This document shows, one piece after another, positions 1-8,225 of a stretch of 64,000 bases of DNA (its first letter is position 1; every line of letters begins with the position of its first letter). The notes below the pieces were generated by a model. It did no database searches. It saw only the letters and a list, made by a program, of their open reading frames with translations, and was not told where the DNA came from. Source of the DNA: Roseibium salinum (GTDB taxonomy: Bacteria; Pseudomonadota; Alphaproteobacteria; Rhizobiales; Stappiaceae); NCBI RefSeq assembly GCF_026240905.1, contig NZ_JAPEVI010000003.1:4743930-4807929 (forward strand). Direction: 5' to 3'. A program made the translations under genes and the position numbers.

Positions 1-353
1 TAGGGCCACCAGGCGCCACGGGCTTTCCTGATGGCCCCGGGCACATAGGCATCGTGATTGCCGGGAACGACGGAGACGTTGTGCGGATCGCCGATATCCT
101 CAAGCCAGGTCCTGGCGCCGCTGATTTCGAGCGGGAGCGCGATATTGACCAGGTCGCCGGTCACCGCGATATGATCCGGCTCTCTCGCCTTCATGTCCTC
201 GACCAGCTGTTCAAGGTAATTCCCGCCCATGAACCTGGAGCGATTGCGCCGCCAGTTGAGGTAGCCGAGAATGCGCTTTGAAAACAGTTGCAGAAGGTTT
301 GGATCCGGCAGGGGACCGAGGTGAGGATCCGAGAGATGCGCGAGCTTGAACAT
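1..353 (-). CDS. Metallophosphoesterase, N-terminal part (cut by window edge)
   Basis: About 117 N-terminal residues are inside the window and the rest lies to the left. The protein starts MFKLAHLSDPHLGP, the first metal-binding block of calcineurin-like phosphoesterases (D-x-H). The second block, TGDLVN, lies near residue 70 and the third, PGNHD, near residue 97, so three of the usual metal-ligand blocks are visible in order. Family members hydrolyse phosphomonoesters or phosphodiesters using two metal ions; the substrate cannot be told from this part. It reads away from the two small ORFs upstream on the same strand, with a long inverted repeat (373-412) just before its start. Confidence 0.85.
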   Translation of the reverse strand, partial: MFKLAHLSDPHLGPLPDPNLLQLFSKRILGYLNWRRNRSRFMGGNYLEQLVEDMKAREPDHIAVTGDLVNIALPLEISGARTWLEDIGDPHNVSVVPGNHDAYVPGAIRKARGAWWP

Positions 354-372
354 GGAAGCGCATCTTCAAAGC

Positions 373-412
373 ATAGAGCGCCACGTCAAGGAAAAATGAC
401 GCGGCGCTCTAT
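373..412. repeat. Inverted repeat between small ORF and metallophosphoesterase
   Basis: Arms 373-388 and 397-412 read ATAGAGCGCC(A/G)CGTCA, 16 nt with one mismatch, around an 8-nt A-rich loop. As RNA it would form a stable stem. On the minus strand the loop is T-rich but no T-run follows the stem, so it is not a textbook terminator. It could be a transcript-end structure for the two small ORFs or a dispersed palindrome. Confidence 0.6.
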
Positions 413-435
413 ATGAAACAACGATTTGCCGCCGA

Positions 436-561
436 TCAGGACGCCGACTTGACCGGTTTGGTCTCAGCCGGAACCGGCTTGCGGGGCTTTGCCAGGCTGG
501 TGTCCGCGGTGCGGGTGGTTTCGCGCAGCGCCGCTTCTACGACATTTACGAATCCGAACAT
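436..561 (-). CDS. Small hypothetical protein, 41 aa
   Basis: A 41-residue reading frame starting MFGFVNVVEAAL and ending in a Lys/Pro/Ala-rich tail (KPRKPVPAETKPVKSAS). I chose the ATG at 561 rather than an upstream in-frame start because GGAG lies 7 nt before it. It follows another tiny ORF on the same strand (617-730), with a perfect hairpin between them. I recognise no family. Evidence for coding is the good ribosome site, the tandem arrangement and codon use like the neighbours; there is no homology evidence. Confidence 0.45.
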   Translation of the reverse strand: MFGFVNVVEAALRETTRTADTSLAKPRKPVPAETKPVKSAS

Positions 562-583
562 CGGGCTTCTCCGTTGGATCTCT

Positions 584-606
584 CTGCTGTCCGGGGGAGA
601 CAGCAG
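584..606. repeat. Perfect hairpin between two small ORFs
   Basis: CTGCTGTC (584-591) pairs exactly with GACAGCAG (599-606) around a 7-nt loop. It lies in the 55-bp gap between two minus-strand micro-ORFs. It could set relative expression or RNA stability; no T-run follows, so full termination is unlikely. Confidence 0.55.
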
Positions 607-616
607 AAAGGCGACC

Positions 617-730
617 TTAGTTGGTCGGGAAGGTGGACAGGGACGCAGCAATCCGCGGATTGCTGAGATCGACGGACGGCTTCCAGTGGAAGCGGTTCTG
701 GCGGCGCTTGGCGAACAGGGAGTTGAACAT
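617..730 (-). CDS. Small hypothetical basic protein, 37 aa
   Basis: A 37-residue frame starting MFNSLFAKRRQNRFHW. The N-terminal half is strongly basic (KRRQNR) and contains a Trp; the C-terminal half is Ser/Pro/Thr-rich. AAGGAAG lies about 6 nt before the ATG, a good Shine-Dalgarno match. It is the first of two tandem minus-strand micro-ORFs, both starting with MF. It is too short for standard gene calling. I do not recognise a family; function unknown. Confidence 0.45.
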   Translation of the reverse strand: MFNSLFAKRRQNRFHWKPSVDLSNPRIAASLSTFPTN

Positions 731-908
731 CGGTTCTTCCTTAACGTGTGAGTCAGGCAGGGGAGGCTGCCTTCAAATTTGTCATCTTGCCCGATATATA
801 GGCATTCGCCGTTCCGTCGAGCAGCGTTATTCTGACTTGGCTGCCCTGCAGTGGCCGCATGGGTCGATTAATTCCTGGTTCATGATTTGATCCGGTATCT
901 TGGGAAAA

Positions 909-1394
909 ATGCTGAAGATTCTCTCAATTCTGCCGCAAGGATGGACGCGGCGCCTGATCCAGGGAGCCGGGCTGTTCCGCAATCCCTACACCCTTGGCGT
1001 CAGGGTCATCATTGCCGATGAGCACGAGCGCGTTCTGCTGGTCCGCCACAGCTATATTCCGGGCTGGTATTTGCCGGGCGGCGGCGTGGACAGGGGAGAG
1101 ACGCTCGAGGAGGCCGCCTGCCGGGAGGTCTTCGAGGAGGTCGGCATCGCCGCGGACTGCAAGCCGGCCCTGCTCAACATCTACCTCAACGAGGACGCAA
1201 CGGGACGGGACCATGTCGGGCTGTTCCACATTCACCTGTGGTCCGGGACCGAGACCTTCCTGCGGCCGAACACGGAAATTGTCGAAGCCGCGTTCTTTCC
1301 GCTGAAGCAACTGCCGGACGGTCTCAGCCCCGCGACGCAGCGGCGGCTGAGGGAATTCCGGTCTGGTGATTTTTCAACCGGCGGCAGATGGTGA
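909..1394 (+). CDS. Nudix hydrolase
   Basis: A 161-residue Nudix-fold protein. The Nudix box is complete near the middle (GGVDRGETLEEAACREVFEEVGI region), with the REVFEEVG helix that binds metal. The preceding stretch LLVRHSYIPGWYLPGGG is typical of small pyrophosphohydrolases of the MutT/YjhB type, which cleave nucleoside diphosphate-linked substrates. Substrate cannot be assigned. An upstream TTG at 900 is in frame, but the ATG at 909 has GGGA close before it and is preferred. It is a single gene, convergent with the reductase at 1416-2390. Confidence 0.9.
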   Translation: MLKILSILPQGWTRRLIQGAGLFRNPYTLGVRVIIADEHERVLLVRHSYIPGWYLPGGGVDRGETLEEAACREVFEEVGIAADCKPALLNIYLNEDATGRDHVGLFHIHLWSGTETFLRPNTEIVEAAFFPLKQLPDGLSPATQRRLREFRSGDFSTGGRW

Positions 1395-1415
1395 GCGCCG
1401 GCACAGGAAAAGGCG

Positions 1416-2390
1416 TCAGGCCGCTGCTTTCAGCCGGTCCCGGTTATGCGGGCTCGTGAAGTCGAGGACCGGGCCGACCGGGACGATGCGGTGCGGATTG
1501 ATGGACTCGTGCGAGCCGTAATAGTGGTTCTTGATCGTCTCCATGTCGAGCGTGTCGGCAACGCCCGGAACCTGGTAGAGCTCGCGCAGGTAGTTCGACA
1601 GGTTCGGATAGTCCGCGATCCGGCGGATGTTGCATTTGAAATGGCCGACATAGACCGCGTCGAAGCGCAGCAACGTGGTGCACAGGCGCCAATCGGCTTC
1701 CGTCAGCCGGTCTCCAGCGAGATAGCGCTGCTGCGAGAGCCGGTCTTCCAGGAAGTCCAGTGTGTCGAACAGGGCGGTGACGGCCTCCTCATGGGCGTCC
1801 TGGGCGGTGGCAAAGCCCGCCTTGTAAACACCGTTGTTGACCGTGTGATAGACCCGCTCGTTGATCGCGTCGATCTCCGGACGCAAGTCCTTCGGATAGA
1901 AGTCCAGCGTCGAGCCGGTCAGGCCGTCGAAGGCCGAATTGAACATGCGGATGATCTCGGCGGATTCGTTGCTGACGATCGTGTTGTGATGTTTGTCCCA
2001 GAGGATCGGCACGGTCGCGCGGCCGGTAAATTGCGGGTCGGCCTTCACATAGATGTGCCAGGCATAGTCTGCGTCTGCGACAGGACCCGTTTCGGGAAAC
2101 TCCCAGCCGTTTTCCAGCATGAGCGGCCGGGCTGCGGAAACGGAGATGAGGTCTTCCAGACCTTTCAGCTTGCGAAAGATCAGCGTGCGGTGTGCCCACG
2201 GACAGGCGTAGGAGACGAACAGATGGTAACGGCCTGCTTCAGCCTTGAAGCCGCCCTTGCCGCTCGGTCCGGCGGAGCCGTCGGCGGTGATCCAGTTCCG
2301 GAAGGTGGAATCCTTGCGGACAAACCGCCCCCCGGTAGACTTCGTGTCGTATCCCTGGTCCTTCCAGACGCCGTCAACCAGCAATCCCAT
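1416..2390 (-). CDS. Glutathionyl-hydroquinone reductase (Xi-class GST, YqjG/ECM4 family)
   Basis: 324 residues, the family's normal length. The N-terminal thioredoxin-like domain carries the catalytic CPWAH motif (near residue 63), in which Cys is the nucleophile that removes glutathione from S-glutathionyl-hydroquinones. Other family marks are the N-terminal W-x-D-x-G-Y-D-T-K-S-x-G-R-F-x-R block and the C-terminal all-helical domain with YLAGDRLTEADWRL. The enzyme is cytosolic and works in quinone detoxification or aromatic breakdown. It stands alone here, convergent with the Nudix gene. Confidence 0.93.
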   Translation of the reverse strand: MGLLVDGVWKDQGYDTKSTGGRFVRKDSTFRNWITADGSAGPSGKGGFKAEAGRYHLFVSYACPWAHRTLIFRKLKGLEDLISVSAARPLMLENGWEFPETGPVADADYAWHIYVKADPQFTGRATVPILWDKHHNTIVSNESAEIIRMFNSAFDGLTGSTLDFYPKDLRPEIDAINERVYHTVNNGVYKAGFATAQDAHEEAVTALFDTLDFLEDRLSQQRYLAGDRLTEADWRLCTTLLRFDAVYVGHFKCNIRRIADYPNLSNYLRELYQVPGVADTLDMETIKNHYYGSHESINPHRIVPVGPVLDFTSPHNRDRLKAAA

Positions 2391-2762
2391 AGCGTGCTCC
2401 TCTCGTTTCTCTCCTCTCAGGTTGTGTCCGGGCCGGGAAAATCAATCAACTGAATGCTGTGTTTCGCACGCGTGAACAATGGACATGCGGGTCAGCATTG
2501 CAAAAAGCGCTGGACCGGTCCGCCCGTTGGTGGTAACCGCTTTTCTTCACAAAAGATCCGCCGCTGAGCGAAAACGCATGCGGCATCACTGACGAGACTG
2601 GGATCAATGACCGCAGGTCTGATGCTCCGACGACGAACCAGCCGACGAGAAGCCTCTCGTTCGCACCGTCGCGGCTGACCTGATCCCGGAGTTTCCCGAT
2701 TTATTTCATCTGGGCTGGAGGCAGGCGCGCTTGTTACAAGACTGCTTGCTGGGAAAAGCCAC
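2391..2762. other. Intergenic region, 370 bp
   Basis: Lies between the divergent reductase (minus) and GNAT (plus) genes and must hold both promoters. I see no convincing promoter boxes, RNA gene or repeat. ORFs here are only extensions of shadows of the neighbours. Confidence 0.4.
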
Positions 2763-3269
2763 ATGAAACAGACCACCTGGGTCATCCGGCCGGAAGACGC
2801 CTCCGACACGACTGCAATCGAAGACCTCCAGGCCGAAGCCTTCGGACCGGGAAGGTTCGCCCGCACGGCCTTCCGCATCCGGGAAGGTGTGCCGCACCGG
2901 CCGGATCTTTCCTTTGTCGGCGTTGCGGGCTCCCGTGTTGCCGGGTCCATCCGTCTGACACCGATCACGATCGGGGAAACCGTAGCCCTGCTGCTGGGGC
3001 CGCTGACCGTCTCTCCGGATTTCAAGAACCGGGGGCTCGGCAAGGCCCTGATGCGCACGGCCATGGACGCCGCTGCCGGGGCCGGCGACAAGGTCGTGCT
3101 GCTCGTCGGCGATGCGCCCTATTACAGCCCCTTCGGCTTCACGCAGGTGCCGTTCGGCCGGATTACCCTGCCGGGACCGGTCGACCCCGCCCGCCTGTTG
3201 ATTGCACTGCTTGACGGGGGCGACATGCCGAGCGGTGCCGTGCATCCGGGTTGGATGCACGAGTCCTAG
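2763..3269 (+). CDS. GNAT family N-acetyltransferase (YhbS-like)
   Basis: 168 residues with a GNAT fold. The acetyl-CoA loop is recognisable as LGPLTVSPDFKNRGLGKALMRTA (consensus R/Q-x-x-G-x-G/A, here KNRGLGKAL) near residue 85-105, followed by the YYSPFGF block typical of YhbS-like members. The acceptor substrate is unknown. The end of the gene contains a perfect 8-bp hairpin (3240-3260) and runs into further stem-loops shared with the convergent operon downstream. Confidence 0.88.
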   Translation: MKQTTWVIRPEDASDTTAIEDLQAEAFGPGRFARTAFRIREGVPHRPDLSFVGVAGSRVAGSIRLTPITIGETVALLLGPLTVSPDFKNRGLGKALMRTAMDAAAGAGDKVVLLVGDAPYYSPFGFTQVPFGRITLPGPVDPARLLIALLDGGDMPSGAVHPGWMHES

Positions 3270-3337
3270 GTTCTGATCAGGTAATTCTTAATTCCTGACC
3301 AGGACCTAGAGCCGTCCTGACGGGGCGTTAACGCCCC
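3240..3337. terminator. Cluster of stem-loops between convergent genes
   Basis: Three palindromes lie in under 100 bp. GTGCATCC/GGATGCAC is at 3240-3260. A 20-bp stem with two G-U pairs (arms start CTAGG and end CCTAG) is at 3266-3309. GGGGCGTTAACGCCCC is at 3322-3337 and overlaps the stop of the minus-strand operon. No long T-runs. They sit exactly between converging transcripts and probably act as a bidirectional transcript end. Confidence 0.5.
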
Positions 3338-5403
3338 TCGCGGTACCAGGTCAGGGACAGGGCGCCGAGCAGCAGGGCGAGGCCCAGGAAGCCGATTATC
3401 AGCGGATAGCGGTCGACGCCGTTCAGAACGCTTGCACCGGTCTCCTTGAGACCGATCCAGCCGTTGCCGGCATAGCTCGCCGACTGGCGCATGGACACGA
3501 CGCGCGGCAGGCTGAGGTCGCCGCCCACGTCTCTCAAGCGCCGCGACGAAGCGCCGGTGGCTTCACTGATCGGGCTCAGCACTTCCGTGGTGGACAGCAC
3601 GTCGGTGTATTCCCGCGGGTTTTGCGGACCGACGTGAATGAGCGCGTTCATTTCGCCGTCGGTGACGGAGTAAAGACCCGTTTCATTGGGCTTCAGGCTG
3701 CCGCGCCACAGGCCCGGCTCCTCTTCCTTCACGGGGACCTGCCTGCGGTCGCCTGTGGGTGCGACAACGGTGATGTCGCCGACGCTGTCGCCAAGGGTCT
3801 GGCGCTCGATGACAAGGTCCGTGCCACGCAGCGACACGTTCAGCGCCTCTTCCTCCAGATCCGGCTCCTGCATCAGCCAGTGGGCGAGGCGGCGCAACAG
3901 CGGAACATGCGGTCCGCCGCCTTCATATCCGCGCGCCCAGAGCCACACGTGGTCGGACAGCAGCATGGCCACCCGGCCTTCGCCCTCCCGGTTCAGGACC
4001 AGAAGCGGCGCGTCGCTCGGGCCGGACATCAAGGTCTGGCCCGCATCCAGTTCGGTATCGACCAGGCGGAACCAGCGGCTCCAGGCGGGCGGGTCCTGTT
4101 CCGCCCCCGGCAGGCCTCTGGTCACCGGATGCCGCTCGCCAAGTTCGGCAAGCCTTGCATGATAAGGCTGTTCCAGGACGGTGCCGGTCGGCCGCGCCGG
4201 CAGGATGGGCGCGAGCGGCGTGCGGTAGAGGCTGCCGCTTTCCGCGTAATCCGGTCCGCCGGCAAGCAGAACGGCGCCGCCCTCGCGCACATAGCGGGCG
4301 ATGTTGTCGAAATAGAGCATCGGCAGAACGCCGCGCCGCACATAGCGGTCGAAGATGATCAGGTCGAACTGGTCGATCTTGACCGAGAACAATTCCCGCG
4401 TCGGAAAGGCGATCAGCGACAACTCGTTGATCGGCGTGCCGTCCTGCTTCTCGGGCGGGCGCAGGATGGTGAAATGCACCAGGTCGACCGAGGCATCGGA
4501 CTTGAGGAGATTGCGCCACGTGCGCTCGCCCGCGTGGGGCGAGCCGGAGACCAGAAGAACGCGAAGATTTTCGCGGATGCCGTCGATCGTGACCACGGCC
4601 CGGTTGTTGAGGGTGGTCAACTCGTCCTGGAGAGGCTCGGCCTCGAATTCGAAGATATTGTCGCCGCCATGGTTGATTTCCACTGGAATGTCGATCTTCT
4701 CGCCCGTGCGTGCGGTCCGTTCGGTGACCACGTTCCCGTCGCGTTTGACGGTGAGGCGCACCTGGTCGCCCGGGCCGGTTGCCCGGCCCTGGTCGACGAC
4801 GGTCAGGCTGACGGTCTGTTCGGATCCGACGAGGCCGAATCTCGGTGCCTTGTCCAGAACGATGCGGCGGTCGCGCTCGTCGGCGGTTCCTGTAATCAGT
4901 CCGTGGACCGGCGCGTCGAAGCCGAGGGATCCCGCATTGTTCGGCGTGTCGTGAATCTGGCCATCGCTGATGATGATCGCCCCACCGACCCGCTCCGGCG
5001 GCACGTCCGCAAGGCCATTCGTAAGGGTCTGAAAGAGCTCCGTTCCATCGCCGGATCCGGTGTTGCGTCCTTCCATGACCCGCACCTCGAAGCCTTCCAG
5101 CGCCTCGATCCGCTCCTGTATGGCCTCGGCGGTCTGGTCCGTTGTCGCCTCGCGGTCGCGCAGGCGCTGGCTCTGGCTCTTGTCGACGACAAGGGCGACG
5201 ATGCTCGACAACGGTTCGCGGTCTTCCCGCTCGACGGCCGGATTGGCCAGTGCCAGAAGCAGGAGAGCCATGCTGAGGGCTCTCAGCAGCCAGCCGCGCA
5301 AACTGAGAAATGCGGCAAGGATCGACAGCACCAGGGCGATGCCGAGGCCGGTGTAGAGCGCCCAGAGAGGAAGCAACGGGGCAAAGGAGAGAGACCAGAC
5401 CAT
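3328..5403 (-). CDS. Membrane protein with VWA-like and glutamine-amidotransferase-like domains
   Basis: 691 residues. Two membrane segments lie at the N-terminus (about 8-25 and 30-58). A von Willebrand A-like region follows, with a D-x-S-x-S metal site (VVDKSQSQ, near residue 92) and IISDGQIHD. The central part (about 290-400, LLVSGSPHAGERTW to GGAVLLAGGPDYAE) looks like the class I amidotransferase-like fold found in these proteins, without a catalytic Cys that I can identify. A last membrane helix lies just before the C-terminus. It is the final gene of the MoxR operon, 8 bp after its upstream neighbour. The precise role is unknown. Confidence 0.85.
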   Translation of the reverse strand: MVWSLSFAPLLPLWALYTGLGIALVLSILAAFLSLRGWLLRALSMALLLLALANPAVEREDREPLSSIVALVVDKSQSQRLRDREATTDQTAEAIQERIEALEGFEVRVMEGRNTGSGDGTELFQTLTNGLADVPPERVGGAIIISDGQIHDTPNNAGSLGFDAPVHGLITGTADERDRRIVLDKAPRFGLVGSEQTVSLTVVDQGRATGPGDQVRLTVKRDGNVVTERTARTGEKIDIPVEINHGGDNIFEFEAEPLQDELTTLNNRAVVTIDGIRENLRVLLVSGSPHAGERTWRNLLKSDASVDLVHFTILRPPEKQDGTPINELSLIAFPTRELFSVKIDQFDLIIFDRYVRRGVLPMLYFDNIARYVREGGAVLLAGGPDYAESGSLYRTPLAPILPARPTGTVLEQPYHARLAELGERHPVTRGLPGAEQDPPAWSRWFRLVDTELDAGQTLMSGPSDAPLLVLNREGEGRVAMLLSDHVWLWARGYEGGGPHVPLLRRLAHWLMQEPDLEEEALNVSLRGTDLVIERQTLGDSVGDITVVAPTGDRRQVPVKEEEPGLWRGSLKPNETGLYSVTDGEMNALIHVGPQNPREYTDVLSTTEVLSPISEATGASSRRLRDVGGDLSLPRVVSMRQSASYAGNGWIGLKETGASVLNGVDRYPLIIGFLGLALLLGALSLTWYREGR

Positions 5404-5411
5404 CTGCGTTC

Positions 5412-8222
5412 CTATTGTCCGAGCCGTTCGAGCAAGGCGGGAATGTGCACCTGATCGGCCTTGTAGTTGCCGGTCAGGCTGTACATGACGATGTTGACGC
5501 CCGAGCGGAAGGCGTAATCGCGTTGCGAGCGATCGTTGGGCACGGTCGGATACATGAAGTCACCCGACGGGGCGATCGCCCAGGCCGCCGCAAAGTCGTT
5601 TCCGGTGATCAGGAGCGGCGATACTCCGTCGCCCGCCCGCACCGGACGGTCGCCGCGCGCGGAAATCTCCTCGAGGCTTTCAACCCACAAGGGACTGGTC
5701 GAATAGCGGCCCGGGAAGGTTTCCAGAAGATAGAATGCCTTTGTCAGCACATGGTCGGGCGGAACCGGTTCCAGGGGCGGAACGTCCAGGTCCTCCAGGA
5801 TTTCCCGCAGTTTCAGGGTCGCCGGCGTGGTTGAGAAACCATTGGCCGCCGTGTTGATGTGGTCGCGCGTATCGAACAGGATCGTGCCGCCGTTGCGCAT
5901 GAACGTGTCGATGCGGGCAATAGTGCGCCCGTCCGGCTTGTCGACCGCCGGATCGATCGGCCAATAGAGCAGGGAATAGAATGACAGTTCGTCCCGGGCG
6001 ATATCGATTGCGATCGGATCTCCCGGCTCCAGGGCCGTGCGTTCGGCCAGAAAGCGGGAGAGGCCCGCAAGACCGGCGGCGCTGGTGTCGTCGATTTCCG
6101 GGTTGCCGGTAATCACGTAGGCCAGCCGGGTCTCTAGGGTCGATTCCAGAGCCCTGAGGTCGCCGGAATCCGACTGGGCGCGGGCAGCGTCCGGGCCGGA
6201 GACGGCCAGGGCGGTGGTGCCGAGGGCGAGTGCAACGGCGATGCCGGCGGTCCTTGTGCGCAGGCGGACGCGGCTCAGCCCGCCGGCCAGCAGGAACACG
6301 GCGATCGCGTCGAGGACCAGCAACAGGAATGCGAGCGTGAAAAACACGGAACGCAGATCGAACGGATCGGATTCCGGATAAGCGGTTTCAACGGCATCGC
6401 CGCCAAGTGGCGACAGGTCGAGCGGCAACAGCTCGTCCTCCCTCTGCATCAGGTTCAGGGCGCGGAAGCCGTCCTCCGTGCCGTAAAGGCCGGGCGGCGT
6501 CCTGCGGCTGGCGGCTGCGTCGCGGAACACGGCCGCGTTGACTGGCGTGACCTCGACCGGCGGCGACTGAAAACGGCCATAGCCGTCAAGCAGGCGCAGG
6601 GGCGGCAGGACGCTCTGGGACGGCGTGCTGTCGTCCGGCGTCTCAGACGCGGCCGCGACATTGGAGACCGCCAGGATCCGGCGCAGCATGTTCAGGAAAA
6701 CGCCGGAGAGCGGCAGGTTGGACCAGGTGGAGTCCGCCGTGACATGGAAAAGAACCATGTTTCCGGCACCCAGCGTATCGGCAGTGACGAGCGGCGTGCC
6801 GTCTTCCAGCATCGCCCAGGTCCGGTCGGGCAGGTCTGCCGTGGGTTCGGCCAGAACCTGCCGTGTGACGGTCACCTCGTCGTGTGTCTTCAGGCCGGAG
6901 AAGGGCGAATTTTTCGGAAAGTCGGCCAATTGCTGGGGTTGCTTCCATGTCAGCGAGCCGCCGAAGGACCGGTCGCCGTCCCTGAGGGTCACCGGTATCA
7001 GTTCGTCGCTGCCGCCGGCGGTCCTGGGGCCGGCAAACCGGACGAGCGTGCCGCCGTTTTGCACCCATTCACGCAGGGTCTCGACCGTGGTGTCCGGCAA
7101 CCGGCCGACATCGGCGAGCACCAGAACGGAGATGCCCTGGTCGATGAGCGAAGGAACGGCGCGGGCGATGTCGGCCTCGCGCGGCTGGCGGATGTCGGAG
7201 AACGGCGCCAGGGCCCGCTCCAGATAGTAGATGGGCGAGAGAAGGGGCTGATCCAGGTCGCCGGACTGGCCGGAAATCAGGCCCACCGTGCGGCGCCGCC
7301 AGCTGTCGTCGACCAGTTGCACGGCGCCGGCCGCGGCTTCGCCCGATATTTCGACGCGCGCGATGTCGTTGCGCAACTCGGTCGGCAATTCGAAGCGGAC
7401 CGCCGTCTCGGTTTCGCCGGCAGCGAAGCGGCTCTGGACTTCGCCAAGGACGAGACCCTTCAGGTCGAGGGCCTGTACGGTTGCGGTACTGGCGTTGCGC
7501 GCCGGGTGCCTGACGACGGTGAGCGAAAGCGCTTCGGCATCGTTCGCCAGATCCTTCAAGCCCATGGGTGTTTCAAGGCCGGTCATCACCGTGACCGGGG
7601 CATCGCCGGCGATCCGGTCGAGATCGGCCGTGAAGCTGTCCGCGGTGCCGGTGTTGTCCGACAGCCAGACAATGGCGCCGGGCGGCGCTGAAGCTGCCGC
7701 TTCGGCCAGGCCGGCGCTCAGTTCGGCGCGGGGTGGGGGATAGGGACGGGGTTCGAGCGCGCGCAGTTTTTCAAGCGCAACAGCCGCCGATTCCGGCGTC
7801 ATGTTCTGGCCGGGACCTTCGGCGGTCGCCGCAAAAAGGACGGGCTGGCCCGCCTGTTCGGCGGTGGTGAGGATCTGTTCGGCCGCACCTTTCTGCGCCT
7901 CCCAGTCCCTGGCGGAGGTCCAGCCGTTGTCGACGATCAGCCAAAGGACGCCATCGCCTGTTTGGACGGGGTCGGCGGTGCGCCAGACAGGACCGGCCAG
8001 AGCGATGATCAGCAGGGCGGCCAGGAGGAGGCGCAGCAGCGTCAGCCACCAGGGACTGCGCTGCGGCGTTTCCTCGTGCTGGTCGATGTCGAGCAGCAGG
8101 CGCGTCGGCGGAAATTGAACGCTGCGCGGGCGCGGCGGGGTCAGACGCAGCAGCCACCATATGACCGGCAGAAGGGCGAGTGCGGCCAGTATCCAGGGCG
8201 CGGTAAAGGTCAGCGGAAGCAT
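5412..8222 (-). CDS. BatA-type N-terminal / DUF4159 membrane protein
   Basis: 936 residues. The N-terminus (MLPLTFTAPWILAALALLPV, two membrane helices within the first 80 residues) matches the aerotolerance-regulator BatA N-terminal domain. A long central region resembles VWA/amidotransferase-type folds. Another membrane segment lies near residue 640-660, followed by an Ala-rich helix ending in ARAQS. The C-terminal 210 residues, starting RLAYVITGNPEIDD, match DUF4159 (LSFYSLLYWPID, GGTILFDTRD). It is third in the operon, with a 3-bp gap after the DUF58 gene. Known family; molecular role still unclear. Confidence 0.9.
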   Translation of the reverse strand: MLPLTFTAPWILAALALLPVIWWLLRLTPPRPRSVQFPPTRLLLDIDQHEETPQRSPWWLTLLRLLLAALLIIALAGPVWRTADPVQTGDGVLWLIVDNGWTSARDWEAQKGAAEQILTTAEQAGQPVLFAATAEGPGQNMTPESAAVALEKLRALEPRPYPPPRAELSAGLAEAAASAPPGAIVWLSDNTGTADSFTADLDRIAGDAPVTVMTGLETPMGLKDLANDAEALSLTVVRHPARNASTATVQALDLKGLVLGEVQSRFAAGETETAVRFELPTELRNDIARVEISGEAAAGAVQLVDDSWRRRTVGLISGQSGDLDQPLLSPIYYLERALAPFSDIRQPREADIARAVPSLIDQGISVLVLADVGRLPDTTVETLREWVQNGGTLVRFAGPRTAGGSDELIPVTLRDGDRSFGGSLTWKQPQQLADFPKNSPFSGLKTHDEVTVTRQVLAEPTADLPDRTWAMLEDGTPLVTADTLGAGNMVLFHVTADSTWSNLPLSGVFLNMLRRILAVSNVAAASETPDDSTPSQSVLPPLRLLDGYGRFQSPPVEVTPVNAAVFRDAAASRRTPPGLYGTEDGFRALNLMQREDELLPLDLSPLGGDAVETAYPESDPFDLRSVFFTLAFLLLVLDAIAVFLLAGGLSRVRLRTRTAGIAVALALGTTALAVSGPDAARAQSDSGDLRALESTLETRLAYVITGNPEIDDTSAAGLAGLSRFLAERTALEPGDPIAIDIARDELSFYSLLYWPIDPAVDKPDGRTIARIDTFMRNGGTILFDTRDHINTAANGFSTTPATLKLREILEDLDVPPLEPVPPDHVLTKAFYLLETFPGRYSTSPLWVESLEEISARGDRPVRAGDGVSPLLITGNDFAAAWAIAPSGDFMYPTVPNDRSQRDYAFRSGVNIVMYSLTGNYKADQVHIPALLERLGQ

Positions 8223-8225
8223 GGG

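Noticed and set aside
3622..5454. 610-codon plus-strand frame opposite the VWA-like membrane gene
   Set aside because: Low-complexity composition; the opposite strand encodes a family-matching protein in a conserved operon. A shadow frame in high-GC DNA.
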